Part shown: piece by piece, positions 34,042 to 43,398 of the stretch | How positions within the stretch are numbered: the first letter of the stretch is position 1 | How the letters are laid out: each line of letters starts with the position of its first letter | From: Devosia ginsengisoli | Lineage (GTDB): Bacteria > Pseudomonadota > Alphaproteobacteria > Rhizobiales > Devosiaceae | Direction: 5' to 3' | NCBI RefSeq assembly: GCF_007859655.1 | Contig: NZ_CP042304.1 | Coordinates: 434,001-498,000, forward strand | DNA length: 64,000 nt | Notes under the pieces: generated by a model | The model's input: the letters and a program-made list of their open reading frames with translations, nothing else | What the model was told of the DNA's origin: nothing | The model's database searches: none | Made by a program: the position numbers and the translations under genes

Positions 34042-34467
34042 TCAGTTCGCGGCGCCTGCCGATTTGTAGCCGTTGAACAGTTTCAGCCGCGGCGGCGGGG
34101 TTGCCTCGGTGGCGTCATGCCGTGCCACGGCATAGGCCACGGCGGCCCGCAGGTCGCGGTCGGTCACCGGCTTGGGCAACACGCCCACCGTGCCCGGCAC
34201 GCCATCGCCCAGTTGCGACGGATTGGCCGTCATGAACAGCACGGTCACTCCATGCGTCTGCGCCAGCACATGGCCGATGCGGATGCCGGTAGGGCCATCC
34301 CGCAGGTTGAGGTCGACCAGCGCCACATCCGCCTGCGCCGCCAGCGACAGCGCCGAGCGCTCATCCGCGGCGATTCCGACGGCCGTAAAACCCATCTCCT
34401 CGATCACATGCTCGATTTCGGCAGCGACGAAAATCTCGTCCTCCACCACCAGTATTTTCCGCTTCAT
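34042..34467 (-). CDS. Single-domain response regulator (receiver)
   Basis: 141 residues from ATG 34467. A lone CheY-like receiver: KRKILVVEDEIFVAAEIEHV with the acidic pair, VALVDLNLRDGPTGIRIG with the phospho-Asp, VLFMTANPSQL with Thr, and VLPKPVTDRDLRAAV with the conserved Lys. A short Pro-rich tail follows. There is no output domain, so it probably works by protein-protein contact or phosphate sink, as with LovR-like partners of HWE kinases. It faces the HWE kinase gene, tail to tail. The longer frame up to 34569 lacks support. Confidence 0.87.
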   Translation of the reverse strand: MKRKILVVEDEIFVAAEIEHVIEEMGFTAVGIAADERSALSLAAQADVALVDLNLRDGPTGIRIGHVLAQTHGVTVLFMTANPSQLGDGVPGTVGVLPKPVTDRDLRAAVAYAVARHDATEATPPPRLKLFNGYKSAGAAN

Positions 34468-34692
34468 CACACTAACTCTTCGTCGCACAACGCCTTCTGG
34501 CTCGGGGGCAACTCCCCAATGCGGTGTCAGTTGCCCGCGTAGGCGCATATTCGGGCGCCATGCGATCAACTCTGCGCTCCCCCGGTTACCAAAGTCCCAA
34601 TCATCCTGCCTTTCCCGCTTAGCGGAAACTTAACCCTAATGCTTGATAAACGCGGGACACCCCATGCGGTGGGACCGATCCCGGAGGATACG

Positions 34693-35671
34693 ATGAAGCG
34701 CTCCCTTCAAGGCACCGTGGCCATGCTGGCGCTTTGCCTGGCGGCCCCCGCTTTGGCTGCCGACTATTTCGCGCCCCCCCGATCTGCGCCCCGCCTATCC
34801 CAATACCTGGGAACAGCCCGACGACTCGATCCGCTTCGAATACGGCGTCGCCTACTGGTATTCCTGGGGCGGCCAGAATGCCGGCTTCAGCTCCGCTTTC
34901 GGTCCCGTCAACCTCAGCGTCCGCGATCAGACCCATATCGGCGAACTGCATGGCAAGATCGAGGATCTGTCGACCCAGACCTATGTCGCCGCCCGCGCCG
35001 GCCTGGGCTTCCACACGTCAGGCACCTACGAAATTTCTCCCGCTTCCTCGGGCGATATCGGCCGCGACTCCCGCATCGGCTATGTCGGCGGCGATTTCGG
35101 CTGGCTGCCCTTTGGCACCATGAGCGAAGGCTTCGCCGCCGGCGCCCTGGTCGGCTATCAATACTGGAAAGACGCCCCCGCTATCGGCACCGGCCAATAT
35201 GCCGTCGCCTTCGATCCGGTGACCGGCGCGCCGACCGCAATGGGCGAAGCCCGCGACGATTTCGACATTCACGCCCTGCGCCTCGGCGTCAAGGGCACGG
35301 CCGAGTTCGACATGTTCGACATTCAGGCCGAAGCCGCCTGGATTCCCTATGCCCATGTGAGCGGTGCCCTTGGCGGCAGCGCGCCCGGCGGCTTCAACTT
35401 CCCCGGTGTTCCGGTCACCGTCTATGAAAATGCCCAGACCACGCTCAGCGGTCGCGGGCAGGGCGTCATGCTCGAAGCCATGGCAGGCTTCCACCCCACC
35501 GAAAACCTGGCCCTACGCATCGGCGGCCGCGCCTGGTACCTCGAAGGCAATCTGGACGCCGTCTTCAACGGCACCGCCGGCGGCGTCGCCCAGCCCACCA
35601 TGACCTTGCCCTCCACCTACGCCTCCCTCTTCCGCTACGGCCTCCGCGCCGAACTCACCGGCAAATTCTAG
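34693..35671 (+). pseudogene. Outer-membrane beta-barrel protein, frameshifted in a C7 tract
   Basis: GGAGGA lies just before ATG 34693, followed by a signal peptide (MKRSLQGTVAMLALCLAAPA LAADYFAPP). The frame then breaks at a run of seven C (34774-34780). With six C it continues DLRPAYPNTWEQPDDSIRFE YGVAYWYSWG and on to SLFRYGLRAELTGKF, a C-terminal aromatic residue typical of outer-membrane barrels (325 residues). Alternating aromatic strands and a GYVGGDFGWLPF segment fit an Omp25/31-like or opacity-type barrel. The poly-C tract might be phase-variable, a true lesion or an assembly error. Confidence 0.8.
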
Positions 35672-35703
35672 CGCCTGGTTCTAGCCTCCGCCGGGATCTC
35701 AGA

Positions 35704-35789
35704 GACCTCATGGTGAGCTTGTCGAACCACGAGGTCGGGTGCGCCGATCTTGCCACGACCTCGTCCTGCGACAGGCTCAGGATGAGGTC
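35704..35789. repeat. Family B repeat, full copy
   Basis: Left arm GACCTCATGGTGAGCTTGTC to GAGGTC (35704-35736), right arm CGACCTCGTCCTGCGACAGG to GATGAGGTC (ending 35789). The right arm here has diverged (CTCAGGATGAGG instead of CTCACCATGAGG). It sits between the outer-membrane gene and nadE. Confidence 0.8.
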
Positions 35790-35911
35790 TACTGGGACGC
35801 CGCACCGTTTAGCCCCGTCATCGCATCCATGCGCACAGCCCTATGGCTCATCGCCCATCCCGATGCTATTGGCAGGCACGTAGTTTTCGCCCACCACAGT
35901 CAGGCCCTCCC

Positions 35912-37579
35912 GTGACAGACCGCCTCCGTATTGCGCTCGCCCAGCTCAATCCCAAGGTTGGCGACATATCAGGCAATCTGGCGCTGGCCCGATCAGCGCT
36001 GTCGGATGCCGTCGCCGCCAAGGCCGATATCCTCCTGCTGTCCGAACTGTTCCTTACCGGCTATTTCCCCGATGACCTGCTGTTCAAGCCCAAATTCGTC
36101 GCCGACGCCATGCAGGCCGCACGCGACCTCGTGGCCGACACAGCCGGCACCGATGTCGTCCTCGTCCTCCCCACCGTCTGGCTGGAAAAGACGGGCCTGC
36201 ACAATGCCGTCCTCGTCGCCGAAAACGGTCAGATCATCGCGACACGTCTCAAGCGCGAATTGCCCAATTCCGATGTTTTCTACGAAAAGCGCTATTTCGT
36301 CGCCGGCCCGCTGGCCGACCCGGTGATCATCAAGGGTGTCCCCATCGGCATCCCGATCTGCGAAGACATCTGGCACGCTTCGGTCTGCGAGCACCTCGCC
36401 ATGCGTGGCGCCGAAATCATGCTCTGCCCCAATGGCTCGCCCTACTGGACCAGCAAGCAGCATGTCCGTAAGGACCTCGTCCGCGCCCGCACCGCCGAAG
36501 ACGATGTGCCCATGCTCTATCTCAATCAGGTCGGCGGCCAGGACGAACTGGTCTTCGACGGCGCCTCCTTCGGCATGGAGCCCGGCAACAAGCTGGTCTT
36601 CCAGGGCAAGTCCTTCGAGACCGATTTCATCGTCTCCGACTGGACGCGTGGCGACAATGGCTGGACCTGTGCCAGCGGCGAAGTCACCGAACTCACCACG
36701 ACCGACGAAGCCCCCTGGCTCGCCTGCGTGCTCGGCCTGCGCGACTACGTCCACAAGAACGGCTTCAAGCAGGCGGTGCTCAACCTGTCGGGCGGCATCG
36801 ACAGCGCCGTTGTCGCGGCCATGGCGGTGGATGCCCTTGGCGCGGACAATGTCCACTGCATCATGCAGCCTTACCAGTACACGTCCGAAGAGAGCATCAA
36901 GGATGCCAGGGAGTGCGCCGAGCGTCTGGGTGTTCGCTACGACGTGGTGTCGATCCAGGACCCGGTCGATAGCGCGCTGGCAAACCTCGCCCCCATTTTC
37001 GGCGATCGTCCGCTCGATCTGACCGAGGAAAACATCCAGTCCCGCATGCGCGGACTGCTGATGATGGCCGTTTCCAACAAGCTCGGCTCCCTGCCGCTCA
37101 CCACAGGCAACAAGTCCGAAATGGCCGTCGGCTACGCCACCATCTATGGCGACATGAATGGCGGCTACAATCCGCTCAAGGACATGTTCAAGATGGAGGT
37201 CTATCGCCTCGCCGCCTGGCGCAACAGCCACGTCCCCGGCGATTGCCTTGGTCCCTCGGGCGAAGTCATCCCCGTCGCCATCATCGCCAAGGCCCCATCG
37301 GCCGAACTGCGCCCCGACCAGACCGATCAAGACAGCCTGCCGCCCTATCCGGTGCTCGACGCCATCCTCAAGGGGATCGTCGAAGACGAGCTCTCCATCG
37401 CCGAGATCGTCGCCCAGGGCCACGATCAGGCCTTGGTCGAGCGCATCGAACGCCTGCTCAACATTGCCGAATACAAGCGCCGCCAGGCCGCGCCGGGTCC
37501 CAAGCTCACCGTCAAGGCCTTCGGCCTCGGCCGCCGCTACCCCATCACCAATGGCTACACAGACCGGGTGATCGGATGA
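35912..37579 (+). CDS. nadE: Glutamine-dependent NAD+ synthetase
   Basis: 555 residues from GTG 35912; a longer frame to 35843 runs through unconserved sequence. The N-terminal nitrilase-type glutaminase has the Glu/Lys/Cys triad in LLSELFLTGY, RLKRELPN and IPICEDIWHASV. The C-terminal synthetase has the ATP-pyrophosphatase loop LNLSGGIDSAVVAAMAVDAL. DNVHCIMQPYQYTSEESIKD and LPLTTGNKSEMAVGYATIYG bind the deamido-NAD. Ammonia from glutamine is channelled to adenylated deamido-NAD. It overlaps gltX by ATGA. It pairs functionally with nadC near 57 kb. Confidence 0.93.
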   Translation: MTDRLRIALAQLNPKVGDISGNLALARSALSDAVAAKADILLLSELFLTGYFPDDLLFKPKFVADAMQAARDLVADTAGTDVVLVLPTVWLEKTGLHNAVLVAENGQIIATRLKRELPNSDVFYEKRYFVAGPLADPVIIKGVPIGIPICEDIWHASVCEHLAMRGAEIMLCPNGSPYWTSKQHVRKDLVRARTAEDDVPMLYLNQVGGQDELVFDGASFGMEPGNKLVFQGKSFETDFIVSDWTRGDNGWTCASGEVTELTTTDEAPWLACVLGLRDYVHKNGFKQAVLNLSGGIDSAVVAAMAVDALGADNVHCIMQPYQYTSEESIKDARECAERLGVRYDVVSIQDPVDSALANLAPIFGDRPLDLTEENIQSRMRGLLMMAVSNKLGSLPLTTGNKSEMAVGYATIYGDMNGGYNPLKDMFKMEVYRLAAWRNSHVPGDCLGPSGEVIPVAIIAKAPSAELRPDQTDQDSLPPYPVLDAILKGIVEDELSIAEIVAQGHDQALVERIERLLNIAEYKRRQAAPGPKLTVKAFGLGRRYPITNGYTDRVIG

Positions 37580-38901
37580 CTGTTGTTCGCTGGGCGCCGT
37601 CCCCCACCGGCCGCATCCATCTCGGCAATGCCCGCCCGGCTTTGCTCAACTGGTTCTATGCCCGCCGCCACGGCGGCACCTACATCCTGCGCATGGACGA
37701 TACCGACCATGCCCGATCCACCCGCGAATTTGCCGATGGCATCGAACGCGATCTCGCCTGGCTCGGCATCACGCCCGACCTGCTGGTCCGCCAGTCCGAC
37801 CGCACCGCCCTCCACGATGCCGCCCGTACCCGGCTCATCGCCGCCGGCCGCCTCTATCCCTGCTACGAAACCGAGGAAGAGCTGGACCGCAAGCGCGCCC
37901 GCGCCCGCCTGCTCAACAAGCCCCCCATCTACGACCGGTCGGCCCTCAGCCTCACCGCCGAAGACCGCGCCCGCCTCGAAGCCGAAGGCCGCAAGCCCCA
38001 TTGGCGCTTCAGGCTCGATGGCCGCCCGGTCCATTTCGAAGACCTCATCAAGGGCCCGCAGACCGTCAACACCGCCTCCATGTCCGACCCGGTCCTGGTG
38101 CGCGAAGACGGCTCCTACCTCTATACGCTGCCATCAGTGGTAGACGATATCGACCTCGGCATCACCCACGTCATCCGTGGCGAGGACCACGTCTCCAATA
38201 CCGGCACCCAGATCGAGATTTTCGAGGCCCTCGGCGGCGCCGTTCCCACCTTCGGCCACCACAACCTTCTTACGGACGCCGAAGGGCAGGGCTTTTCCAA
38301 GCGCCTCGGCAGCCAGTCCATCAGCGATTTCCGCGACCAGGGTTACGAGCCCATGGCCATAGCCATCATGGCCAGCCTCACCGGCACCAGCCTGCCCATC
38401 GAGACCTACGAAACCCTGGACGAAATCGCCAACCGGCTCGATTTCTCCATGGTCTCGCATGGCGCCGCCCGCTTCGATCCCGCCGAACTCGACAGCCTCA
38501 ACGCCCGCGTGCTCCACGCCTTGCCCTATGAAGGCGCCGCGGCGCGTCTCTCCGCCATGGGTCTCGAAGGCGAAGCCATGTGGCTGCTGCTGCGCGACAA
38601 CCTGCGCAAATTCGCCGATATCGCCGAATGGGCAAAACTGGTCACCGGCCCCATAGAGCCGGTCATGGCGGACGAGGACCGCGACTTCCTCGCCCTCGCC
38701 AAGGCCATGCTGCCGCCGGAGCCATGGGACGAAACCACCTGGAGCCAGTGGACCGACGCGCTCAAGTCAGCCACCGGCCGCAAGGGCAAGGCCCTGTTCC
38801 TGCCGCTGCGCCTGGCGCTGACCGGCCGTCACGACGGCCCCGAGCTTAAGTCCCTGCTCCCGTTGGTTGGGCGTAAGGCGTGTCTGGACCGACTACCCTG
38901 A
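37576..38901 (+). CDS. gltX: Glutamate--tRNA ligase (short GltX2-type)
   Basis: 441 residues from ATG 37576, overlapping nadE. A class I aminoacyl-tRNA synthetase: TVVRWAPSPTGRIHLGNARP with the HIGH-type motif, TYILRMDDTDHARSTREFAD, the GEDHVSNTGTQIEIFEALGG zinc/acceptor region, and the KMSKS-type FSKRLGSQSISDFRDQGY. The anticodon-binding region follows. Many alphaproteobacteria carry two GltX; this length and the SKRLG form fit the second one, which often charges tRNA-Gln or a tRNA-Glu subset. Its end overlaps the convergent DUF2865 gene by 56 bp. Confidence 0.88.
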   Translation: MTVVRWAPSPTGRIHLGNARPALLNWFYARRHGGTYILRMDDTDHARSTREFADGIERDLAWLGITPDLLVRQSDRTALHDAARTRLIAAGRLYPCYETEEELDRKRARARLLNKPPIYDRSALSLTAEDRARLEAEGRKPHWRFRLDGRPVHFEDLIKGPQTVNTASMSDPVLVREDGSYLYTLPSVVDDIDLGITHVIRGEDHVSNTGTQIEIFEALGGAVPTFGHHNLLTDAEGQGFSKRLGSQSISDFRDQGYEPMAIAIMASLTGTSLPIETYETLDEIANRLDFSMVSHGAARFDPAELDSLNARVLHALPYEGAAARLSAMGLEGEAMWLLLRDNLRKFADIAEWAKLVTGPIEPVMADEDRDFLALAKAMLPPEPWDETTWSQWTDALKSATGRKGKALFLPLRLALTGRHDGPELKSLLPLVGRKACLDRLP

Positions 38902-40000
38902 CCACCTTGTTGCCGAACTGCACCAGCCGCAATTCGGTCTCCGTCGCCGCCTGAACCGGCCGCGTCACCGGCGTTTCGCCCGGACCGGCCGGGCGTGGGC
39001 GGGGCAGGGGCACATCCACCAGCGTAGCCGTCTCCAGCGGCGCTTCGATCGGCGCCTGCACCGGCGCCACCCCGCGCGGGTCGCGCAGCGGCAGCGGGAA
39101 GGTCACCCCCTCCACCTCGATCATCGTCCGGCTCGAGCCATCGGCCCGCTCCGCCACGGTCATCCTGCCATCGGTCTGCGGCGCCACCTTGCAGCTCGCC
39201 GAAGGGCTGGTGTCGAGCGCATCGCGATAGGCAAACGCGGTCGGCAGCGCCGTATAGGGCTGGCCATACTGGTTGCGCATCTGCTCGGGCTCCTGGCCCG
39301 GATTATCGTAGAAATACAGCTCCACCGCCGTGGTCGGACAGCTCTGCTGGCAGGTCATCGCGTCATTGCTGACATAGTCGGGCAGGGTGGAATAGCTGAT
39401 CGGCCAGAAATAGCCGTCGCTCAGCCGCACGCATACGGTCCGCACCGTCTGGTAGCCCTGATAGCCCCAATAGCCGCCGCTATCCACCATCTGCCCGTCG
39501 GTGAAGTCCCCCTCCGACGTCGTGCCGAAAATGCGGTCGAAAACCGACTGGCGCTCATTGGTGAAGGTCGCGCTCGACCCCTGGTTCGTGCCGCAGCCGA
39601 ACCGCGCCATTTCCTGCAAAATGGCTTCGCGCTGGGCGCCCACCGCATTGGCTGTGTCGACCTGCTGGGCCACGCTGGCGGCCACGTCGCGCAGCCGCAG
39701 CACTTCGCGCCCGATCTGCTGGCATTGCGGCGTCAGCCTGATGCCCGCCTTGGCGGCATCATTGCATCCGTCGCGCACATAGCGGCTTTCCATCGCCTGC
39801 ACATCGCGCTGCGCCTGCCGCGCCGCCTGCGAATTGCCGCCCATCTGCTGATAGGACGAATTGCCGTCGAACTGCCGCAACGCCGCTTCGAGCTGCCGGC
39901 ATTGCGCGGCCTGCGCATAGGCCACGTTGACGTCAAGCAACACGCAGATCACAGCCAGCACCGTCAATATCAGGGCGCGCGCGCCGTTCCTGGCCAACAA
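38846..40000 (-). CDS. DUF2865 domain secreted protein
   Basis: 384 residues from TTG 40000; an in-frame stop lies just upstream, and AGGA is 11 nt before the TTG, so this rare start is well supported. The signal peptide (ARNGARALILTVLAVICVLL, ending NVAYA) leads into a helical Gln-rich part and a Cys-containing DUF2865 core (RTVCVRLSDGYFWPISYSTL, then CQQSCPTTAVELYFYDNPGQ EPE). A Pro-rich tail follows. The fold recalls a catalytic or peptidoglycan-linked domain of unknown function found mainly in Hyphomicrobiales. It converges on gltX with 56 bp overlap. Confidence 0.82.
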   Translation of the reverse strand: MLARNGARALILTVLAVICVLLDVNVAYAQAAQCRQLEAALRQFDGNSSYQQMGGNSQAARQAQRDVQAMESRYVRDGCNDAAKAGIRLTPQCQQIGREVLRLRDVAASVAQQVDTANAVGAQREAILQEMARFGCGTNQGSSATFTNERQSVFDRIFGTTSEGDFTDGQMVDSGGYWGYQGYQTVRTVCVRLSDGYFWPISYSTLPDYVSNDAMTCQQSCPTTAVELYFYDNPGQEPEQMRNQYGQPYTALPTAFAYRDALDTSPSASCKVAPQTDGRMTVAERADGSSRTMIEVEGVTFPLPLRDPRGVAPVQAPIEAPLETATLVDVPLPRPRPAGPGETPVTRPVQAATETELRLVQFGNKVVRVVGPDTPYAQPTGAGT

Positions 40001-40145
40001 GCTCGGTCAATCCTCTTCATGGGGCGCGCCGCGCGCCCAATTCATCCGCCCTTAAGACAACGCTAGGACCGATTGCAACATTATAGTGCGGTGACGGCGT
40101 TGTGGTAGCGCCGCAAGGCCACACGTTTGCGAGAATGCATCCCCG

Positions 40146-41147
40146 ATGAAGCTAGCCACGCTCAGAAATAACCGCCCCGATGGCCAGCTCGTCGTGCTCT
40201 CCGCCGACAGCACCCGCTTCGTCTCCGCCACCCGCATCGCGCCCACTTTGCAGGCCGCCCTCGATGACTGGACCGCCCATGCGCCGGCCCTTTCCGCCCT
40301 TGCCGCCCAGCTCGATGCCGGCGCCATAGCCGGCCAGGTCTTCGATCCCGCCCAGGCCCTGGCGCCCCTGCCGCGCGCCTATCAGTGGATCGATGGCTCG
40401 GGCTATCTCAATCATCTCGAACGCGTCCGCACCCTCAAGGGCAGCAAGGACGAAGAACTGCAATCCACCCGTCCGCTGCTCTATCAGGGCGGCTCCGATT
40501 CGCTGCTCGCGCCCACAGATCCCATCCGCGTCACCGATCCCGATCTCGCCCTCGATTTCGAGGCCGAAGCGGCCGTCATCATCGGCCCGGTCCCCATGGG
40601 CGCCACCAAGGCCCAGGCATCATCAGCCATCCGCCTCGTCACCGTCTGCAACGACATTTCCTTGCGCCGTCTCGTGGCCGATGACCTGCAGAACGGCTTC
40701 GGCTTCTTCCACGCCAAGCCCTCCACCAGCTTCGCTCCCATCGTCGCCACGCCCGAAAGCCTCGGCACCGCCTGGCGCGACAATCGCCTGCACCTGCCCG
40801 TGCGCATCGAGGTCAACGGCAATCTCTACGGCCAGCCCAATGCCGGCACCGACATGCATTTCGATTTCGCCGACCTCATCGTCGAAGCCGCCCGCACCCG
40901 CCCGCTCGCCGCGGGCACCATTATCGGCGGCGGTACCATTTCCAACAGCCACGACGAGACCCTGCCCATCAAGCGCGACGGCATCGGCTTCGCCTGCATC
41001 GCCGAGGCCCGCACCGTCGAAAAGCTGAAATACGGCCGCGCCCGAACCCCCTTCCTCAAGCCCGGCGACGTGATCCGCATCGGCGCCCTCTCCCCCAACG
41101 GCCAATCCACCTTCGGCGACATGGTGCAGACAGTCACGCTGGTCTGA
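40146..41147 (+). CDS. Fumarylacetoacetate hydrolase family protein
   Basis: 333 residues. The C-terminal FAH domain has metal ligands in DLALDFEAEAAVIIGPVPMG, a glutamate in VTVCNDISLRRLVADDLQNG and the GTIIGGGTISNSHDETLPIK region. The N-terminus (MKLATLRNNRPDGQLVVLSA) and WIDGSGYLNHLERVRTLKG match the family group that includes fumarylacetoacetase-like and 2-keto-3-deoxy acid hydrolases/aldolases. It is monocistronic. Its real substrate is not evident from neighbours. Confidence 0.87.
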   Translation: MKLATLRNNRPDGQLVVLSADSTRFVSATRIAPTLQAALDDWTAHAPALSALAAQLDAGAIAGQVFDPAQALAPLPRAYQWIDGSGYLNHLERVRTLKGSKDEELQSTRPLLYQGGSDSLLAPTDPIRVTDPDLALDFEAEAAVIIGPVPMGATKAQASSAIRLVTVCNDISLRRLVADDLQNGFGFFHAKPSTSFAPIVATPESLGTAWRDNRLHLPVRIEVNGNLYGQPNAGTDMHFDFADLIVEAARTRPLAAGTIIGGGTISNSHDETLPIKRDGIGFACIAEARTVEKLKYGRARTPFLKPGDVIRIGALSPNGQSTFGDMVQTVTLV

Positions 41148-41161
41148 GGCCGGTTCTTGCT

Positions 41162-41308
41162 CGCCCTCTCCCCTTGAGGGAGAGGGTGGAAATCCGCGTT
41201 CAACGGATTTCCGGGTGAGGGGTCCTGCGCTGGCCCATGCTTCAATGCTCGTGGAAGAAACCCCTCATCCGCCCTTCGGGCACCTTCTCCCTCAAGGGGA
41301 GAAGGCAA
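41162..41308. repeat. RIME-like palindromic repeat, copy 3
   Basis: CCCTCTCCCCTTGAGGGAGA opens the left module with GGAAATCCGCGTTCAACGGA and TTTCCGGGTGAGGGG. The right module has CCCCTCATCCGCCCTTCGGG and a TTCTCCCTCAAGGGGAGAAG hairpin. It follows the FAH gene and precedes the cysS leader region. Confidence 0.85.
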
Positions 41309-41457
41309 GAGCCCAGGCATCGGAGATAAATACCTCGGGGGAGGGGGTGTCGGAGCGGCGGCACACCGGGTCGGTCAAATCACCCCGTCTTCAGCACAAC
41401 CACTCCATTTCCTTTTCGGCTTGCTTTCCGCCCGCGCTCCGGTCAATCTCCCCGCCC

Positions 41458-41505
41458 ATGAAGACCGGCATCATTCTGATTAACCGCTGCATTATTACCT
41501 GCTAA
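41458..41505 (+). CDS. Possible cysteine-codon leader peptide upstream of cysS
   Basis: ATG AAG ... reads MKTGIILINRCIITC, 15 residues, and stops with TGC-TAA, 96 bp before the cysS ATG. It has two Cys codons, one immediately before the stop. The stop overlaps a short stem (GCTAAC against GTTGGC, about 41501-41516). That layout resembles amino-acid-responsive leaders, in which ribosome stalling on Cys codons changes downstream folding. No good Shine-Dalgarno precedes the ATG, so translation is uncertain. It might be a chance frame. Confidence 0.35.
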   Translation: MKTGIILINRCIITC

Positions 41506-41601
41506 CCACTGGTTGGCGGCGCGGTCTTCTTCATCCTGATTTTCTGATACCCGAAGAGCCGTACGCCAGCGCAACTCCGCATGGCCAGGATACGGACGCC
41601 T

Positions 41602-43239
41602 ATGACAACGCCGCAGCTTTCCCTCTACAACACGCTCACCCGCACCAGGGAGGCTTTCACGCCCCTCGATGCGAACAATGTGCGCATGTATGTCTGCGGC
41701 CCCACGGTCTATGACTTCGCCCATATCGGCAATGCCCGCCCGGTCATCGTCTTCGACCTGCTGTTCCGCCTGCTGCGCCATGTCTACGGCGCCACCCACG
41801 TCACCTATGCCCGCAACATCACCGACGTCGATGACAAGATCAACGCCCGCGCCTTGCGCGATTTCCCCGATCTGCCGCTCAACGAGGCCATCCGCCGCGT
41901 CACGGAAAAGACCGAAGCCCAGTTCCTGTCCGACGCCAAGGCTCTCGGCGCACTCGATCCCACCATCCAGCCTCGCGCCACCGACAATATCGCCGAAATG
42001 CAGGCCCTGATCGGCAGCCTCATCCAACGCAATCACGCCTATAACGCTGCTGGCGAAGTCCTGTTCGACGTCAAGTCCATGCCCGATTACGGCCAACTCT
42101 CCGGCCGCAATCTCGAAGACAATCTTGCCGGCGCCCGCATCGCTGTCGAAGCGCACAAGAAGAACCCCGCCGATTTCGTGCTCTGGAAACAGTCCGCCGC
42201 CACCGAACCCGGCTGGGACAGCCCCTGGGGCCGCGGCCGCCCCGGCTGGCATATCGAATGCTCGGCCATGTCCGAGCGCTATCTCGGCCAGACCTTCGAC
42301 ATCCATGGCGGCGGGCTCGATCTCATCTTCCCGCACCACGAAAACGAGATCGCCCAGTCCCGCTGCGCCCACGGCACCCATGCCATGGCCAATATCTGGA
42401 TGCATAATGGCTTCCTGCAGGTCGAAGGCCAGAAGATGAGCAAGAGCCTGGGCAATTTCGTCACCATCAACCAGTTGCTTCGCACGAGCAAATTTGGTGG
42501 CCGACGCTGGCCCGGTAGCGTGCTTCGACTGGCCATGCTTATGACGCACTATCGCGAGCCAATAGACTTCTCCACGCGCCGGCTGCACGAAGCAGAGTCG
42601 AAACTGCTTAAGTGGCAGGATTTTGCATCTGACCGGACCTATCGAGTTGCGTCACGAGACGTCTTTGATCGTTTTGTTCGCATTCTCGAAGATGATCTCG
42701 ATACAGTTGGTGCGTTCTCCTATTTGGACCGTGTCGTCAAAGGAGAAGACGAGCGAAAGGGTCACCGTGCCGCGGTAAACAAGATACTGAAGTTCATGGG
42801 CCTTCCTGGTGCTGAGAGCAAAGCAACAAAAATAGCCCGCTCTCTTAGGACTATGGATGGTTTAGTCGCAACTTTGAAAAAAAGCGGCTGGAGCGACATG
42901 TTTCATGATCTTTCAAAGGGAGGTCGTTTTAGGTCGGGGGAGATTAAGCCCGAAGCAGAGATTGTTGGGCGACTTGACCGCTTGGTTGCAGCTTATGCGG
43001 CGGCTCGACCGAAACATCTCGCACTTCCAGACGATGTTTTGTCTGAGCTGAGCTTGCTCGAGACGGCAACGCTGGACCCCATCGAAGCTGCCATTGCCGC
43101 CCGCCTCGAAGCGCTCAACAACAAGGACTTCGCCAAAGCCGACGCCATCCGCAACGAGCTGTCCGAGCAGGGCATCTCCCTGATGGACTACAAGGACGAG
43201 CAGGGTCAGCGCGCGACGAAATGGGAGATGAAGCGGTGA
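41602..43239 (+). CDS. cysS: Cysteine--tRNA ligase with atypical C-terminal half
   Basis: 545 residues, longer than the usual 460-510. The catalytic half is standard: [20 protein letters not shown] (zinc Cys 32, HIGN 41-44), [54 protein letters not shown], and KMSKS at 278-282. From about residue 293 to 492 the DNA changes character (see the mosaic segment) and the protein has an extended helical region. DDL in [15 protein letters not shown] marks the DALR-type region. The last 50 residues ([31 protein letters not shown]) are standard again. ATG 41602 was preferred over 41581. It charges tRNA-Cys; enzyme function should be retained. Confidence 0.9.
   Translation: MTTPQLSLYNTLTRTREAFTPLDANNVRMYVCGPTVYDFAHIGNARPVIVFDLLFRLLRHVYGATHVTYARNITDVDDKINARALRDFPDLPLNEAIRRVTEKTEAQFLSDAKALGALDPTIQPRATDNIAEMQALIGSLIQRNHAYNAAGEVLFDVKSMPDYGQLSGRNLEDNLAGARIAVEAHKKNPADFVLWKQSAATEPGWDSPWGRGRPGWHIECSAMSERYLGQTFDIHGGGLDLIFPHHENEIAQSRCAHGTHAMANIWMHNGFLQVEGQKMSKSLGNFVTINQLLRTSKFGGRRWPGSVLRLAMLMTHYREPIDFSTRRLHEAESKLLKWQDFASDRTYRVASRDVFDRFVRILEDDLDTVGAFSYLDRVVKGEDERKGHRAAVNKILKFMGLPGAESKATKIARSLRTMDGLVATLKKSGWSDMFHDLSKGGRFRSGEIKPEAEIVGRLDRLVAAYAAARPKHLALPDDVLSELSLLETATLDPIEAAIAARLEALNNKDFAKADAIRNELSEQGISLMDYKDEQGQRATKWEMKR
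42478..43080 (+). other. Low-GC recombinant-looking block within cysS
   Basis: Between the KMSKS loop and the C-terminal helix, codon use shifts abruptly: many codons ending in A/T, such as TTT, CGA, GTT, AAA and ATA. My hand count gives about 50% G+C for 42601-43020, against about 77% in the preceding line 42181-42240. The frame is preserved. Both edges are sharp: before about 42480 and after about 43080 the typical GC-rich codons return. This fits replacement or insertion by homologous recombination with a divergent donor. Confidence 0.7.
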
Positions 43240-43261
43240 GCGCAGTACCTGCGGAACCAGC

Positions 43262-43393
43262 CCCTCACCCGTCTCGGCCTCCGGCCGATCCACCCCTCTC
43301 CCTCAAGGGGAGAGGGAAACACCGCGCTTGCGGCAAACACGGAGTCCCCTTCTCCCCTTGAGGGAGAAGGTGCCCGAAGGGCGGATGAGGGGT
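43262..43393. repeat. RIME-like repeat, partial copy in reverse orientation
   Basis: CCCTCTCCCTCAAGGGGAGA is followed, after a spacer, by TTCTCCCCTTGAGGGAGAAG and GTGCCCGAAGGGCGGATGAG, the reverse complement of the right module in the other copies. Its end supplies GAGGGG just upstream of the DUF559 start codon. Confidence 0.8.
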
Positions 43394-43398
43394 CTGCG

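Noticed and set aside
34620..34692. EcfG general-stress promoter before the outer-membrane gene
   Set aside because: GGAAAC followed by AACG is suggestive, but spacing and bases deviate from the usual GGAAC-N16/17-CGTT.
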